Source of the DNA: Anabaena sp051781005
GTDB lineage: Bacteria > Cyanobacteriota > Cyanobacteriia > Cyanobacteriales > Nostocaceae
DNA length: 64,000 nucleotides
Assembly: GCF_051781005.1 (NCBI RefSeq)
Contig: NZ_JBPWOA010000002.1
Coordinates: forward strand, 496,001-560,000
Reading direction: 5' to 3'
Shown here: positions 1 to 7,582 of the stretch, piece after piece
How positions within the stretch are numbered: position 1 is the first letter of the stretch
Layout of the letters: each line of letters opens with the position of its first letter
Position numbers and translations under genes: made by a program
The notes under the pieces: model-generated
What the model saw: only the letters and a program-made list of their open reading frames with translations
The model's database searches: none
What the model was told of the DNA's origin: nothing

Positions 1-197
1 TTCTATAGATGTTTGTGGATAAAGATACTCCAGAATAGCTGATCTATGTTGACGCGAACGCTGCAATTTGAAAATTAAACTTTTTTAGCTAATTTTAATG
101 AGTTTATCATGTGTTTCTCAGAGCAATCGCTCATGATGATTGAATTCTCATCTGGGTTTGCTTGGCTAAGAAAAGTAAAATGGTAAATAATAGAAAT

Positions 198-692
198 ATG
201 GACAAACGCCGTTTTTTACAGATTAGTGCCGTATTATTTGGCACAGCCTTTTTTTCACGTTATATCAATTGGGGTTCAGAAACTATGGCAGCTTCTAATA
301 CTGAGTTTGCAGTGACAAAAACAGAGCAAGAGTGGAAAAGCATTTTAACAGCGGAACAGTATCAGGTGTTGCGAAAACATGGCACAGAACGCCCTCATAC
401 TAGCCCTTTAGACAAGAATTATGAGCCTGGTACTTATGTCTGTGCTGGGTGTGGACAGGCTTTGTTTACCTCAGACAGCAAATTTGATAGCCGTACTGGT
501 TGGCCGAGCTTCTTTAAACCGATTGAGGGTGCGATCGCTACTACTACAGATCGGTCTTTGTTCATGACTAGAACTGAAGTGCATTGTAGCAATTGCGGTG
601 GACATTTAGGCCATGTGTTTAATGATGGCCCCAAACCTACTGGCTTGCGTTATTGCATGAATGGTGTGTCATTGCAGTTTACACCGGCTTAG
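198..692 (+). CDS. msrB: Peptide-methionine (R)-S-oxide reductase, exported (MsrB)
   Basis: Reduces the R-epimer of methionine sulfoxide in oxidised proteins. The MsrB domain fills the C-terminal two thirds: zinc-binding pairs CAGCG and CSNCGG, the segment GWPSFF, and the catalytic-Cys motif RYCMNG near the end. The N-terminus reads MDKRRFLQ followed by a hydrophobic stretch, which resembles a Tat signal (RRxFLx), so repair probably takes place in the periplasm or lumen. I chose ATG 198 because it puts the twin arginines at the very N-terminus; in-frame ATG 180 and TTG 162 are alternatives, and none has a convincing Shine-Dalgarno. The gene stands alone and is followed by a hairpin plus T-run. 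Family identity is clear; localisation is inferred. Confidence 0.92.
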   Translation: MDKRRFLQISAVLFGTAFFSRYINWGSETMAASNTEFAVTKTEQEWKSILTAEQYQVLRKHGTERPHTSPLDKNYEPGTYVCAGCGQALFTSDSKFDSRTGWPSFFKPIEGAIATTTDRSLFMTRTEVHCSNCGGHLGHVFNDGPKPTGLRYCMNGVSLQFTPA

Positions 693-711
693 TCAAAAGA
701 GCGATCGTAAA

Positions 712-741
712 GCACTGCTGTTTTCAGCAGTTCGCTTTTTT
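712..741 (+). terminator. Rho-independent terminator after msrB
   Basis: A 7-bp stem, ACTGCTG / CAGCAGT, with a TTTT loop is followed by TCGC and six T residues. It lies 20 nt past the msrB stop and just before the convergent xisI stop, so it probably ends msrB transcription. Confidence 0.7.
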
Positions 742-744
742 GGC

Positions 745-1080
745 TTAACCTACTGCATAATCTGTGAATTTTCGCATAAACGGGGAATGAAACCCGATGA
801 CAATATCCTCTTTAGGAACACCGAGTTGAACTAATTCTTCAGCAATATCAATTTCTGTTCCATTCCATTGAATCCAGATTTTTTCGTTTTTGATGTCGAG
901 GTGCATAGAACAGCCATACACTCGACATTTATTTTCCCAGCCAATATGGACAATCTGATAATGATCCCGTTGTGTATCAAAGATTGTCTCTACTTCAATT
1001 TCTCCGTAAGCAGGTTTATAACTGGCGTATTTCGTCAATATTTGCTGAATATATTGGCGATAATCTTCTAACTTTGCCAT
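745..1080 (-). CDS. xisI: XisI family protein (fdxN-element excision controlling factor)
   Basis: This 111-residue protein has the typical XisI length and ends: MAKLEDYRQYIQ at the start, a central YQIVHIGWE..YGCSMHLDI core, and a C-terminus with GFHSPFMRKFTDYAV. In Anabaena sp. PCC 7120, XisH and XisI are needed with the recombinase XisF for excision of the fdxN element during heterocyst development. Many cyanobacteria carry further xisHI pairs away from any element, and no excision element or recombinase is visible here, so a direct excision role is not supported. Its start overlaps the ancestral end of xisH by 13 nt, the usual translationally coupled arrangement. Confidence 0.9.
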   Translation of the reverse strand: MAKLEDYRQYIQQILTKYASYKPAYGEIEVETIFDTQRDHYQIVHIGWENKCRVYGCSMHLDIKNEKIWIQWNGTEIDIAEELVQLGVPKEDIVIGFHSPFMRKFTDYAVG

Positions 1081-1484
1081 CTTACAATCTCCTCTATTTC
1101 AACATTGTAAACAATTATCTTTAGTTGATATTCCTGAATTATGAATTATGTAAATTTAGTTGTAAAAAAATCAGTATAAGCTTCTAAAGGAACTGCTAGA
1201 TACAAAATACGTTCAGGTTCTTTTATTTTTAGCGTAGCGCGATAGTTAAGGAATTGTCCAAGAGCAGTATGAAATTCAGATATTGCTGAAGTGTTTAAAA
1301 AACTTTTGATTTCAACCGCTATCTTTTCTCCATTTTTTTCAGATGCAATCAGTCTTTCTGCTCCTAAATCAATATACAGATCAACTCCGCCAAAACTAAT
1401 AGATAAAGGATCGTGGGTAATTCTCCACCCGTCTTTTTGAAGTGCAATTTTTACAGAATTATGAAAAGCATCTCTAGCAGACAT
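1068..1484 (-). pseudogene. xisH: XisH family protein interrupted by an in-frame TAA
   Basis: The first 112 codons encode a typical XisH (SARDAFHNSVK, LYIDLGAERL, VEIKSF, EFHTALGQFLNYR, ERILYLAVP). The fold is restriction-endonuclease-like, with VEIKSF as the E-x-K strand. A TAA at 1146-1148 stops translation after residue 112. Reading through it in the same frame gives FIIQEYQLKIIVYNVEIEE and ends VRWQS, which matches the C-terminus I expect for XisH, and the stop at 1068 yields 138 codons, the usual family length. A single CAA-to-TAA change would explain it. The product may be a truncated protein, or rare readthrough may occur; a sequencing error is also possible. The xisI gene immediately downstream is intact. 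Confidence 0.8.
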
Positions 1485-1635
1485 AAGTTATTTTTGAAAA
1501 TGTTAACTATTGTGTATATAAAGACATGAGATTCTTGTAGGCTATTTTGTAAAAATCTTTATTTACTAAAAATATTTAATTATCCATTTATATTTTAATA
1601 TATTATTAAAACGCGGTATCAGTCAACACAAGTTT

Positions 1636-2382
1636 ATGGATTTTTTTGATCGCCTTTATTTAGGATTTGAAGCGGAATACTATATTATGGGTCGTCTCTT
1701 CGGTGCAGGCTATGAAGCTTTCAAAATGCCTGCTGACTTTGGTTTTGACATATTAGTCACTAACCAAAAGGAGCAATCCCTTCCGAGTAAGACTAAACAA
1801 CGTGATGTTCAGCCACCTTATGCTCTTCAGGTTAAGTCCAGACGTATTAAGGAAGAAGATTTTCAGAATGTACAGAATGGACGACCAGAATTAATAGTTG
1901 CTTTTACTATCACGAGTAAAAATCTTGATTTGATGCTTTCTCATGACAATGCTTATCTTATTTGTGTTATCTTTGTAACTGATTTGTCAGGTATTATTAC
2001 CAATAAAGTGATACACTTCTGGTTAAGTAAATCTCATTTACAGGATATTAAATCTCTAGGTGGTTTTAGAAAACAGCCTGATAAACAAGATATATACGAA
2101 CTAAAATCGCGAATCAGATTACGTCCTACTACTAATACTGACTCTTTTCTGCAAGAAAAGCTGGTAGATAAAGGGTATTTAAACAAACAAGGTAAAGAAA
2201 TTCTGCTCGAAGAATTGCCTAAAAATTTGCCACGTAACTGGAACGCGACTGAATACATTTCAATCTCACGTCCACCTCTTAATGATCGTAATAGTAACTC
2301 TGATACGTTTAAAAGGATTCCATCTGAGTTAACAGACTTCAAAAACTTGGGTATGAAAATTGAAATTATCTGGAGGGAATAA
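1636..2382 (+). CDS. Orphan protein with a PD-(D/E)XK nuclease-like N-terminal core
   Basis: I do not recognise a named family for this 248-residue protein. Residues 1-75 look like a restriction-endonuclease-like fold: an N-terminal helix with E14, a strand with GFDILV (the Asp of the PD motif), and then ALQVKSR, a Q-x-K variant of the E-x-K catalytic strand. The rest is mixed alpha/beta and ends basic. It starts 20 nt after a TTAATATAT-rich AT tract and has no clear ribosome binding site. It is divergent from the xisH/xisI pair, whose XisH has a related fold. A nuclease or DNA-end recognition role is inference only. Confidence 0.6.
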   Translation: MDFFDRLYLGFEAEYYIMGRLFGAGYEAFKMPADFGFDILVTNQKEQSLPSKTKQRDVQPPYALQVKSRRIKEEDFQNVQNGRPELIVAFTITSKNLDLMLSHDNAYLICVIFVTDLSGIITNKVIHFWLSKSHLQDIKSLGGFRKQPDKQDIYELKSRIRLRPTTNTDSFLQEKLVDKGYLNKQGKEILLEELPKNLPRNWNATEYISISRPPLNDRNSNSDTFKRIPSELTDFKNLGMKIEIIWRE

Positions 2383-2487
2383 TCTAGACAATTACATTGC
2401 AATGCAATTCTGTCTGAAATTTCTTAGACCTTATTTGCCACCATACAAATCAAAGGCTATTTGTGTGCTTTTACCCATAGTATTTTT

Positions 2488-3090
2488 TCATCCCAAACTC
2501 CCCACCAACTCCTGCAACCGTTCCTTTCCATCTCGAAAAATAGACCAACCATCACCCACTAGCACCGCGTCCACCTTCTCCAATGCTGCCAAACGGCGTA
2601 CAGAAGCTACAGCCTGTTCTCGATTTATCAGCTTTTCATCTGGTAAAATAGTTAAAGTACCGGCTTTGTGCGATCGCACTAAATCCCCAGTAATCAACGT
2701 GGTTTCCTCCAACAGCAAGGCCAACTCACCGGGAGTCTTTGAACCTTGAATTTCAATCACCTTCAATCCTGGAACTAACTCCTCACCATCAGCCAACCAG
2801 CGATCGCACAAGATCGAGAAATCTTCTTTTTCCGCCTTTGGTGCAGCAATTTTAGCATAGGTTTGATTAGCAATTTCCTTAGCTGACCGCAGATGATCAG
2901 AATTCGTCAGCACAATCCAAGACACACCACCAAGAGATTCCAGATGATTCCAATCATGGTTTGATAAAGCTACAGGATCAATCAAGATATTTCCTTCTGG
3001 ACGTATCCAAGCGAACCCATTGAAATCAATATTTCTTGCGGGGTTAAAACAAGACCAGCTATATAAATCGTTACGGTGCAAAGATTTCAT
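2488..3090 (-). CDS. Metallo-beta-lactamase-fold protein with degenerate metal site
   Basis: This is a 200-residue protein with the MBL-fold order of strands: ILIDPVAL, then WIVLTNSDHLR, then LITGDLV and VDAVLVGDGWSIF. In a normal MBL hydrolase the second element reads THxHxDH. Here only the final DH survives, because the first two histidines are replaced by N and S. The second His motif (HTPGH) is replaced by KTPGE. The GD of TGDLVR, which supplies the bridging Asp, remains. A catalytic hydrolase of the glyoxalase II type is therefore doubtful; a sensor, a one-metal enzyme or a structural role is possible. The convergent neighbour ends 105 nt away, and the gene seems monocistronic. Confidence 0.75.
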   Translation of the reverse strand: MKSLHRNDLYSWSCFNPARNIDFNGFAWIRPEGNILIDPVALSNHDWNHLESLGGVSWIVLTNSDHLRSAKEIANQTYAKIAAPKAEKEDFSILCDRWLADGEELVPGLKVIEIQGSKTPGELALLLEETTLITGDLVRSHKAGTLTILPDEKLINREQAVASVRRLAALEKVDAVLVGDGWSIFRDGKERLQELVGSLG

Positions 3091-3626
3091 GATAATTTTA
3101 GTTCAGAACTTTCAATAGTTTGTATTAATAGACCAGCATTAATAATGTATCATTCATGCTCACCAGACAGCGAAAAAACTACTGTTTTCGTTGTCACGAT
3201 TGTTAGGGATTGAGGATAATCTGGATATACCAGGTAATTTAGTTGATGATTTTATTTAAAAATCAGCCATAGGATAGAAGGTAAAAAGCAGTTAATCGCA
3301 GTTAATCAATACTGTGAACCAAAAATATGGTGTTAGGATTTAGCCAAAATTCACTCTTCATTAAGATATCCAAATTCAAAGCTGAGAACTTCTATTTATT
3401 GAATTTTTCATAAGAGAATTTATCAGCAAAATTCGGTGAAAAATCGTGCAAAAATAGCACCAACTCATGTGAATACTTTGGGGGAGGAATTCAGTCACTA
3501 TATGGAATTTTGGGCTAATAAATTCAGGGGTTAAAGCCCCAGTTACCTTGGAAACAATTGGCATTAATGTTGTAATTAATCCAAATCAAGACATACGCAA
3601 ACATCACAAAATTAGGAGTATTTTTT
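3091..3626. other. Intergenic region upstream of the Csp-like gene; no gene seen
   Basis: About 540 bp of AT-rich sequence lies between two divergent genes. Short frames on either strand lack ribosome binding sites and recognisable composition. Near the right end, AGGAG at about 3612 is the likely ribosome binding site of the next gene. I see no clear copper-regulator operator or riboswitch. Confidence 0.5.
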
Positions 3627-3989
3627 ATGATGATGATGATGACTGAAACCATGACTACCGAAATGCAAACTTGCATAAATGCTTGCATGGAATGTCACAA
3701 AAAATGCTTAGAAACCATGACCTACTGTATGAGCAAAGGTGGTAAGTACATGGATATGGCGATGATGAGCATAATGCGCGACTGCTCAGAAATGTGCATG
3801 ATGTGCATGAACATGATGATGGGTGGTTCCGAGTTCATGGGACGTACCTGTATGCTTTGTGCGGAAATGTGCGATCGCTGTGCCGCAGCTTGTGAAAAAA
3901 TCAGTGATGATAACAAGATGATGGAATGTGCCGCAGCTTGTCGTAGATGTGCTGAGACTTGCAGATCGATGCAAATGATGCCAGCTTAA
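3627..3989 (+). CDS. Four-helix-bundle copper-storage-like protein (Csp/DUF326)
   Basis: This 120-residue protein is very rich in Cys and Met. Cysteines recur in C-x3-C and C-x2-C spacing on successive helices (CINACMECHKKC, CSEMCMMCM, CMLCAEMCDRCAAAC, CAAACRRCAETC), which is the pattern of the Csp/DUF326 four-helix bundles that hold many Cu(I) ions in their core. It has no signal peptide, so it resembles the cytosolic Csp type. It starts with five consecutive ATG codons; AGGAG lies about 11 nt before the first one, so the exact initiator is uncertain. It probably buffers copper for plastocyanin or for the CuA/CuB centres of the oxidase encoded 4-6 kb away, but that link is inference. Confidence 0.85.
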   Translation: MMMMMTETMTTEMQTCINACMECHKKCLETMTYCMSKGGKYMDMAMMSIMRDCSEMCMMCMNMMMGGSEFMGRTCMLCAEMCDRCAAACEKISDDNKMMECAAACRRCAETCRSMQMMPA

Positions 3990-4011
3990 CTAATTAGTAA
4001 TTACTAAATTT

Positions 4012-4152
4012 ATCTCGTTCCCATACTCTGTATGGGAATGAATTTTAGAAGGCTCTGCCTTTAGCTAAGGTGCGCTATCGGGAACACTTCTGCTAAGATT
4101 TAGAGGCAGAGCCTCTGTAATGGCATTCCCAGTCAGAGACTGGGAACGAGAT
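4012..4152. repeat. Nested inverted repeat (cruciform/MITE-like) between Csp and patB
   Basis: The outer arms 4012-4040 and 4124-4152 are inverted repeats with about 25 of 29 positions matching. Each arm is also a small hairpin (CCCATA..TATGGG and CCCAGT..ACTGGG), and the differences between arms are paired changes that keep each stem. A second inverted pair lies inside (AGGCTCTGCCT and AGGCAGAGCCT). The element sits between convergent gene ends, where it could also act as a bidirectional terminator. No target duplication is certain. Confidence 0.75.
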
Positions 4153-4167
4153 AACGAGATAACTAAA

Positions 4168-5757
4168 TTAAAGAATATTCAGCACCTTTCTCAGTAGTGC
4201 TTGGTCTTCTAACTTAGGTTTAAGACGACCATTTTCAACATCACGAATCCAGCTTTGGCTTTTACCCGTAAGCCTTGCTAATTCTCTTTGGGAGATATTA
4301 AGATTTTTGCGTGCTTGTAAAACTTGTTCACCTAATAAATCATCAGTGCTTTTAAGAGTTTTTTTACTCCTAACAGTACGCCGCTTTTTTTTCTCCGCTT
4401 CTGAACTTAGCTGTTCCCACTCTGAAGGAAGTTCAAAAGATAAAATTCGCGCATTCATTAACAAATTCCACTTGCCACGAGGTCCACTATCTGTCAGTCG
4501 ATTATCACCACTACCATCATTAATCCAAAATTCCAAAGCCTCATCTGGATCTTCAGGAATATCAACTAATTTCGCCCACAATGGTTGAATTTCTGGCGGA
4601 TAGGTAATAGGGTCAAATAGTGGTTTGACTCCATAATGATTGAGAACTTCCAAATCATTTTCAAAAGTGCGTAATAAACGCTTACGTTCATCTCGTAATC
4701 TCGAAGCTAGGTTAATTTTTTCCTCACCATAAGCAACTCGCATTAAGGTAGGAACAGTGATGCGTTGTTCTCTACCCATTTTGGTTTTAAATAATAACCA
4801 TAACATAAGTCTGATAGCACCTTCATGTTGCTGCCAAAGACTCATAACTGTAGTTAACAGCGTTTTAGGAAGACTACCATATTGATAAAATCCACTTCGC
4901 TCTTTACTGGCTTGTCTATTTAAGAAGTGTTGCGACCAAGTGCCTGTTTTAACCTTAAATGTCAGTCCAATCAAATATTTACACCCCAGATCATCTTCTT
5001 GAAAATGGTGCTGAATATCTGTTAAATGCCATAAGCGACTTTGTGTAACAGAAAATCCGGGAACTCTACCCCTTTGCGGCCAGTCTATAGTAACAATGAG
5101 AGAACAAGCTTGTTGAACGATGTTTTTGATTAAAGAAAGCTTGGCGGTTTTGTTGAGGTCTTTGCGTTTCTCTAACCCCAAATATTTTTCAATTTGGCGT
5201 TCATCAATGGCGAATTCTTGTTCCCAAGGTTTATCTAAGACTGTAGCATGGGCTGCGAAAATTAAATGAATACAAGCTGCTCGAATATCGAGGCTTTCAA
5301 TTACGTGTAAATCTTTAGCTAGGTTACTTACTTGAAATGGGTCTTGAATATGAAAAGAAATTGCACCCCGACCTTGATTAACTTGTCGGCTATAATGTAA
5401 ATTATCTTCTGCATCTGTTTCCCAATTCAATGATTTACGTTGTGCTAGTAAATTGCAAGCTTCCCAGATAACTATTGCCGAAGCAAATGGATGATTCTTG
5501 CCATTGGAAAATAAATCAGGACTGGTAGGTTCTCGCGGTTCAATTTTGCATCTTCCTTTTTTAGCTTGTGCAGGTATGGGAGCATTTATTGGACAAGCGA
5601 TGACACATTGTGGTTCTGGATAATAACCCTCGCAATTATTACAAAGACAAGGATCAATCCAATATTCATTATTTTCTATTTTGATTGCACCCGTAGGACA
5701 TTGGGGTCGGCATTTATCACATCCAACGCAATTTTTGTTAGGAATTGTATAAGGCAT
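4168..5757 (-). CDS. patB: CnfR/PatB-type ferredoxin-HTH transcription regulator
   Basis: This protein has 529 residues if it starts at MPYTIPNKN. The N-terminus is a bacterial ferredoxin domain with two [4Fe-4S] cysteine sets, CVGCDKCRPQC and CLCNNC..C..AC. The last 55 residues form an XRE-type helix-turn-helix (ISQRELARLTGKSQSWIRDVE). This is the architecture of PatB of Anabaena and CnfR of Leptolyngbya, activators of nif genes under low oxygen whose iron-sulfur clusters probably sense oxygen. GGAAGAAG lies before ATG 5757; an upstream in-frame ATG at 5841 would add 28 residues that do not look like ferredoxin. It is divergent from fdxB, and the cox2-type operon follows. In PCC 7120, patB also lies beside cox2, which supports the assignment. 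Confidence 0.93.
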   Translation of the reverse strand: MPYTIPNKNCVGCDKCRPQCPTGAIKIENNEYWIDPCLCNNCEGYYPEPQCVIACPINAPIPAQAKKGRCKIEPREPTSPDLFSNGKNHPFASAIVIWEACNLLAQRKSLNWETDAEDNLHYSRQVNQGRGAISFHIQDPFQVSNLAKDLHVIESLDIRAACIHLIFAAHATVLDKPWEQEFAIDERQIEKYLGLEKRKDLNKTAKLSLIKNIVQQACSLIVTIDWPQRGRVPGFSVTQSRLWHLTDIQHHFQEDDLGCKYLIGLTFKVKTGTWSQHFLNRQASKERSGFYQYGSLPKTLLTTVMSLWQQHEGAIRLMLWLLFKTKMGREQRITVPTLMRVAYGEEKINLASRLRDERKRLLRTFENDLEVLNHYGVKPLFDPITYPPEIQPLWAKLVDIPEDPDEALEFWINDGSGDNRLTDSGPRGKWNLLMNARILSFELPSEWEQLSSEAEKKKRRTVRSKKTLKSTDDLLGEQVLQARKNLNISQRELARLTGKSQSWIRDVENGRLKPKLEDQALLRKVLNIL

Positions 5758-6327
5758 CAGGCTTCTTCCTACTCTAATTGCTGAGATGTTTGGCTCAAGT
5801 CCCCCCGTGATGTCTCCTGTTGATTCATAACTTGCTACCAAAGTATCTCCATGACAAGAAATGTTTTTCTCGCCTCACTTGTCAGTTATCAGTTAACAGG
5901 GTTTATATTGTGCTTTACCCCTACTAATGAATTTAGCTGAATGAAAAATCACAGCATATCCTTAATAACTGTTCACTGTTGACTATTCACTGATTAAAGA
6001 CATTGAAACAAGAGCTTCATTGCTTCTTTATTAACTATACATTTCATAAAGATTTCGCTAAGTTTGTTCAGAATGAGCTTAGGAAGATTTCTTAATCTTT
6101 GTCTTTATATTTGACCATAAAACCTTACTCAAAGTGTTTTTGGGTAACATCTAGGTAATGCTAAATTGTTTGAATGACTGTTAATTTAAATTTATTTATT
6201 GCTATGGTAGTTACAGTTATTTTTAAAAGTTAAATTTTGTGCATAAATTAAGTTAAGGTAAAATATAACTTTTCTGATGATTTAATTTGTATAGTTTTTC
6301 ACATAAAAGGTAATTCGGGTTTATTTG

Positions 6328-6341
6328 GTATCTACTAATAC
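6328..6341. promoter_or_regulatory. Candidate NtcA site, GTA-N8-TAC
   Basis: GTATCTACTAATAC matches the NtcA consensus GTA-N8-TAC exactly. It lies about 510 bp before fdxB and 570 bp before the chosen patB start. A six-base specificity is expected about once per 4 kb by chance, and I see no well-spaced -10 box, so it is only a candidate. Confidence 0.3.
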
Positions 6342-6438
6342 TGTCAAATTGCATCTTTTATCCATGAGGTAAATATTATATTTGCAAAAGAATATCAATA
6401 TATTTTTATAGGAGGCAGGAGGGAAATTGACCCCTAAG

Positions 6439-6662
6439 AGGATGTTGGAAAAGTATCAGAATTGATTGAGATCCCCCCTTTGTAAGCTACGGTGTACACA
6501 CATCTCTAGACAGGATGCTAAAGGCTACACAGCAAAACCCATCTATTCCTGCGGAACGCTACGCGAACATGGGTTTCAAACTCCTAATTTTTCGTCAGTC
6601 CACGCAGGTGGACTTTGTTTGTGTAGTAGTGATTTATAATCGCCGGAAACTTTTCAAACACT
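6439..6662. mobile_element. MITE-like element inside the patB/fdxB control region
   Basis: The left end AGGATGTTGGAAAAGT and right end ACTTTTCAAACACT are imperfect inverted repeats of about 14 nt. The interior contains several short palindromes (GTCCACGCAGGTGGAC; GCGGAACGCTACGCG) of the kind seen in dispersed Nostoc-type repeats. There is no coding capacity. It adds about 220 bp between two nitrogen-fixation promoters. Target duplication is unclear (CTAAG / CTAAAG). Confidence 0.55.
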
Positions 6663-6853
6663 AAAGGATGGTTATTATTAATAATAACTATCATTTAATA
6701 TGATTAATTATCTAAACTCAATTGCTATTATTTAGCAAGTCAGCAAAGTTTGATAAAAAAGTTAATTTTTGTTCGTAAAAATCAAAATTATTAGGCTAGG
6801 ATTAAGATTAAATCACGAACTAATTTGTAAGCAAAATTGCTGAGGGAAAAATC

Positions 6854-7147
6854 ATGGCGACATTAACAGGAGTGACTTTTGGCGGTAAGACTTGGACTCC
6901 AAAATTTGCCCAAAAAATTGACAAAGATAAATGTATCGGTTGTGGCAGATGTATTAAAGTATGTGGTTACAATGTTTTAGGGTTAAAGGCACTAAATGAA
7001 GAAGGCGAATTTGTGGAAGATGAAGATGATGAAGAAATTGAACGGAAAGTAATGTCTGTTACTTCTCCAGAAAACTGTATTGGTTGTGAAGCTTGTTCCC
7101 GCATTTGTCCCAAAAATTGTTATTCTCATACAACAGTAGACAACTAA
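6854..7147 (+). CDS. fdxB: Ferredoxin III, nif-specific (FdxB)
   Basis: This 97-residue 2[4Fe-4S] ferredoxin has CIGCGRCIKVC near residue 28 and CIGCEACSRICP near residue 76, separated by an acidic loop (VEDEDDEEIE). The long spacing between cluster motifs and the start MATLTGVTFGG are typical of FdxB/ferredoxin III, found beside nif genes of cyanobacteria and proteobacteria. It probably donates electrons for nitrogenase or its cofactor assembly. It lies alone, divergent from the PatB-type regulator, which in related organisms controls fdxB. GAGGGAAAAATC before the ATG gives a usable ribosome binding site. Confidence 0.93.
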   Translation: MATLTGVTFGGKTWTPKFAQKIDKDKCIGCGRCIKVCGYNVLGLKALNEEGEFVEDEDDEEIERKVMSVTSPENCIGCEACSRICPKNCYSHTTVDN

Positions 7148-7582
7148 TATTTTTGGGAATTACTCAAAATAATGCTTTGCTTCAAAAAGCACTATTTAAC
7201 TGCGTAAATCTGCTAAATTATGTAATTATATGGGAATATTTTATTTTTTCCCAAACTAGATAAAAAGTTCATCATCAACAAAAATATAAATCGTAAATTG
7301 TTATAAATGAGCAGAATTAAAATCCTGAATTTCCAGTTTTTATAAAAAATTGGAAATTTGAATATACTAAAAGCATTTTTTTTAATCTTGAGTCAAAGAT
7401 ATGAAAAAATCTGGAAGTTTATGCAATTTAGTATTAAGTGTAAGTTAGAACGTTAGTAAGTGAAAATCAAAAACACTGCCCCAAATCAGAGAACAGTGAA
7501 CAGATTGATAACTGAATAAGTACGGACGAATTGTAATTTGCTCCTACAACTGATAATTGATAACTGATAGAGTGCAGGTAGT
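7148..7582. promoter_or_regulatory. Spacer before the cox operon, with one palindrome
   Basis: This 435-bp stretch has no gene. At 7328-7358 there is a symmetric palindrome with stem AATTTCCA / TGGAAATT and inner TTTTTA / TAAAAA arms; it could be a regulatory site or fdxB terminator. Near 7536 GTAATTTGCTCCTAC resembles an NtcA half-site pair but has nine rather than eight spacer bases. The cox promoter is expected here. Confidence 0.45.

Larger units (their letters stand above)
5758..6853. promoter_or_regulatory. Long divergent regulatory region patB / fdxB
   Basis: Nearly 1.1 kb with no convincing gene separates two divergent nitrogen-fixation genes. It holds one perfect NtcA-type palindrome, a MITE-like element and long AT-rich tracts. 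Both promoters must lie here, and the region is much longer than a simple divergent promoter needs. I could not place a transcription start or a CnfR site with confidence. Confidence 0.6.

Noticed and set aside
745..1484. Presence of an excisable fdxN-type element controlled by XisH/XisI
   Set aside because: No recombinase gene, no interrupted nif gene and no attachment-site direct repeat is visible in the window.
2360..2749. Plus-strand frame opposite the MBL-fold gene
   Set aside because: Antisense of a clear MBL-fold protein with low-complexity Ser/Pro composition.
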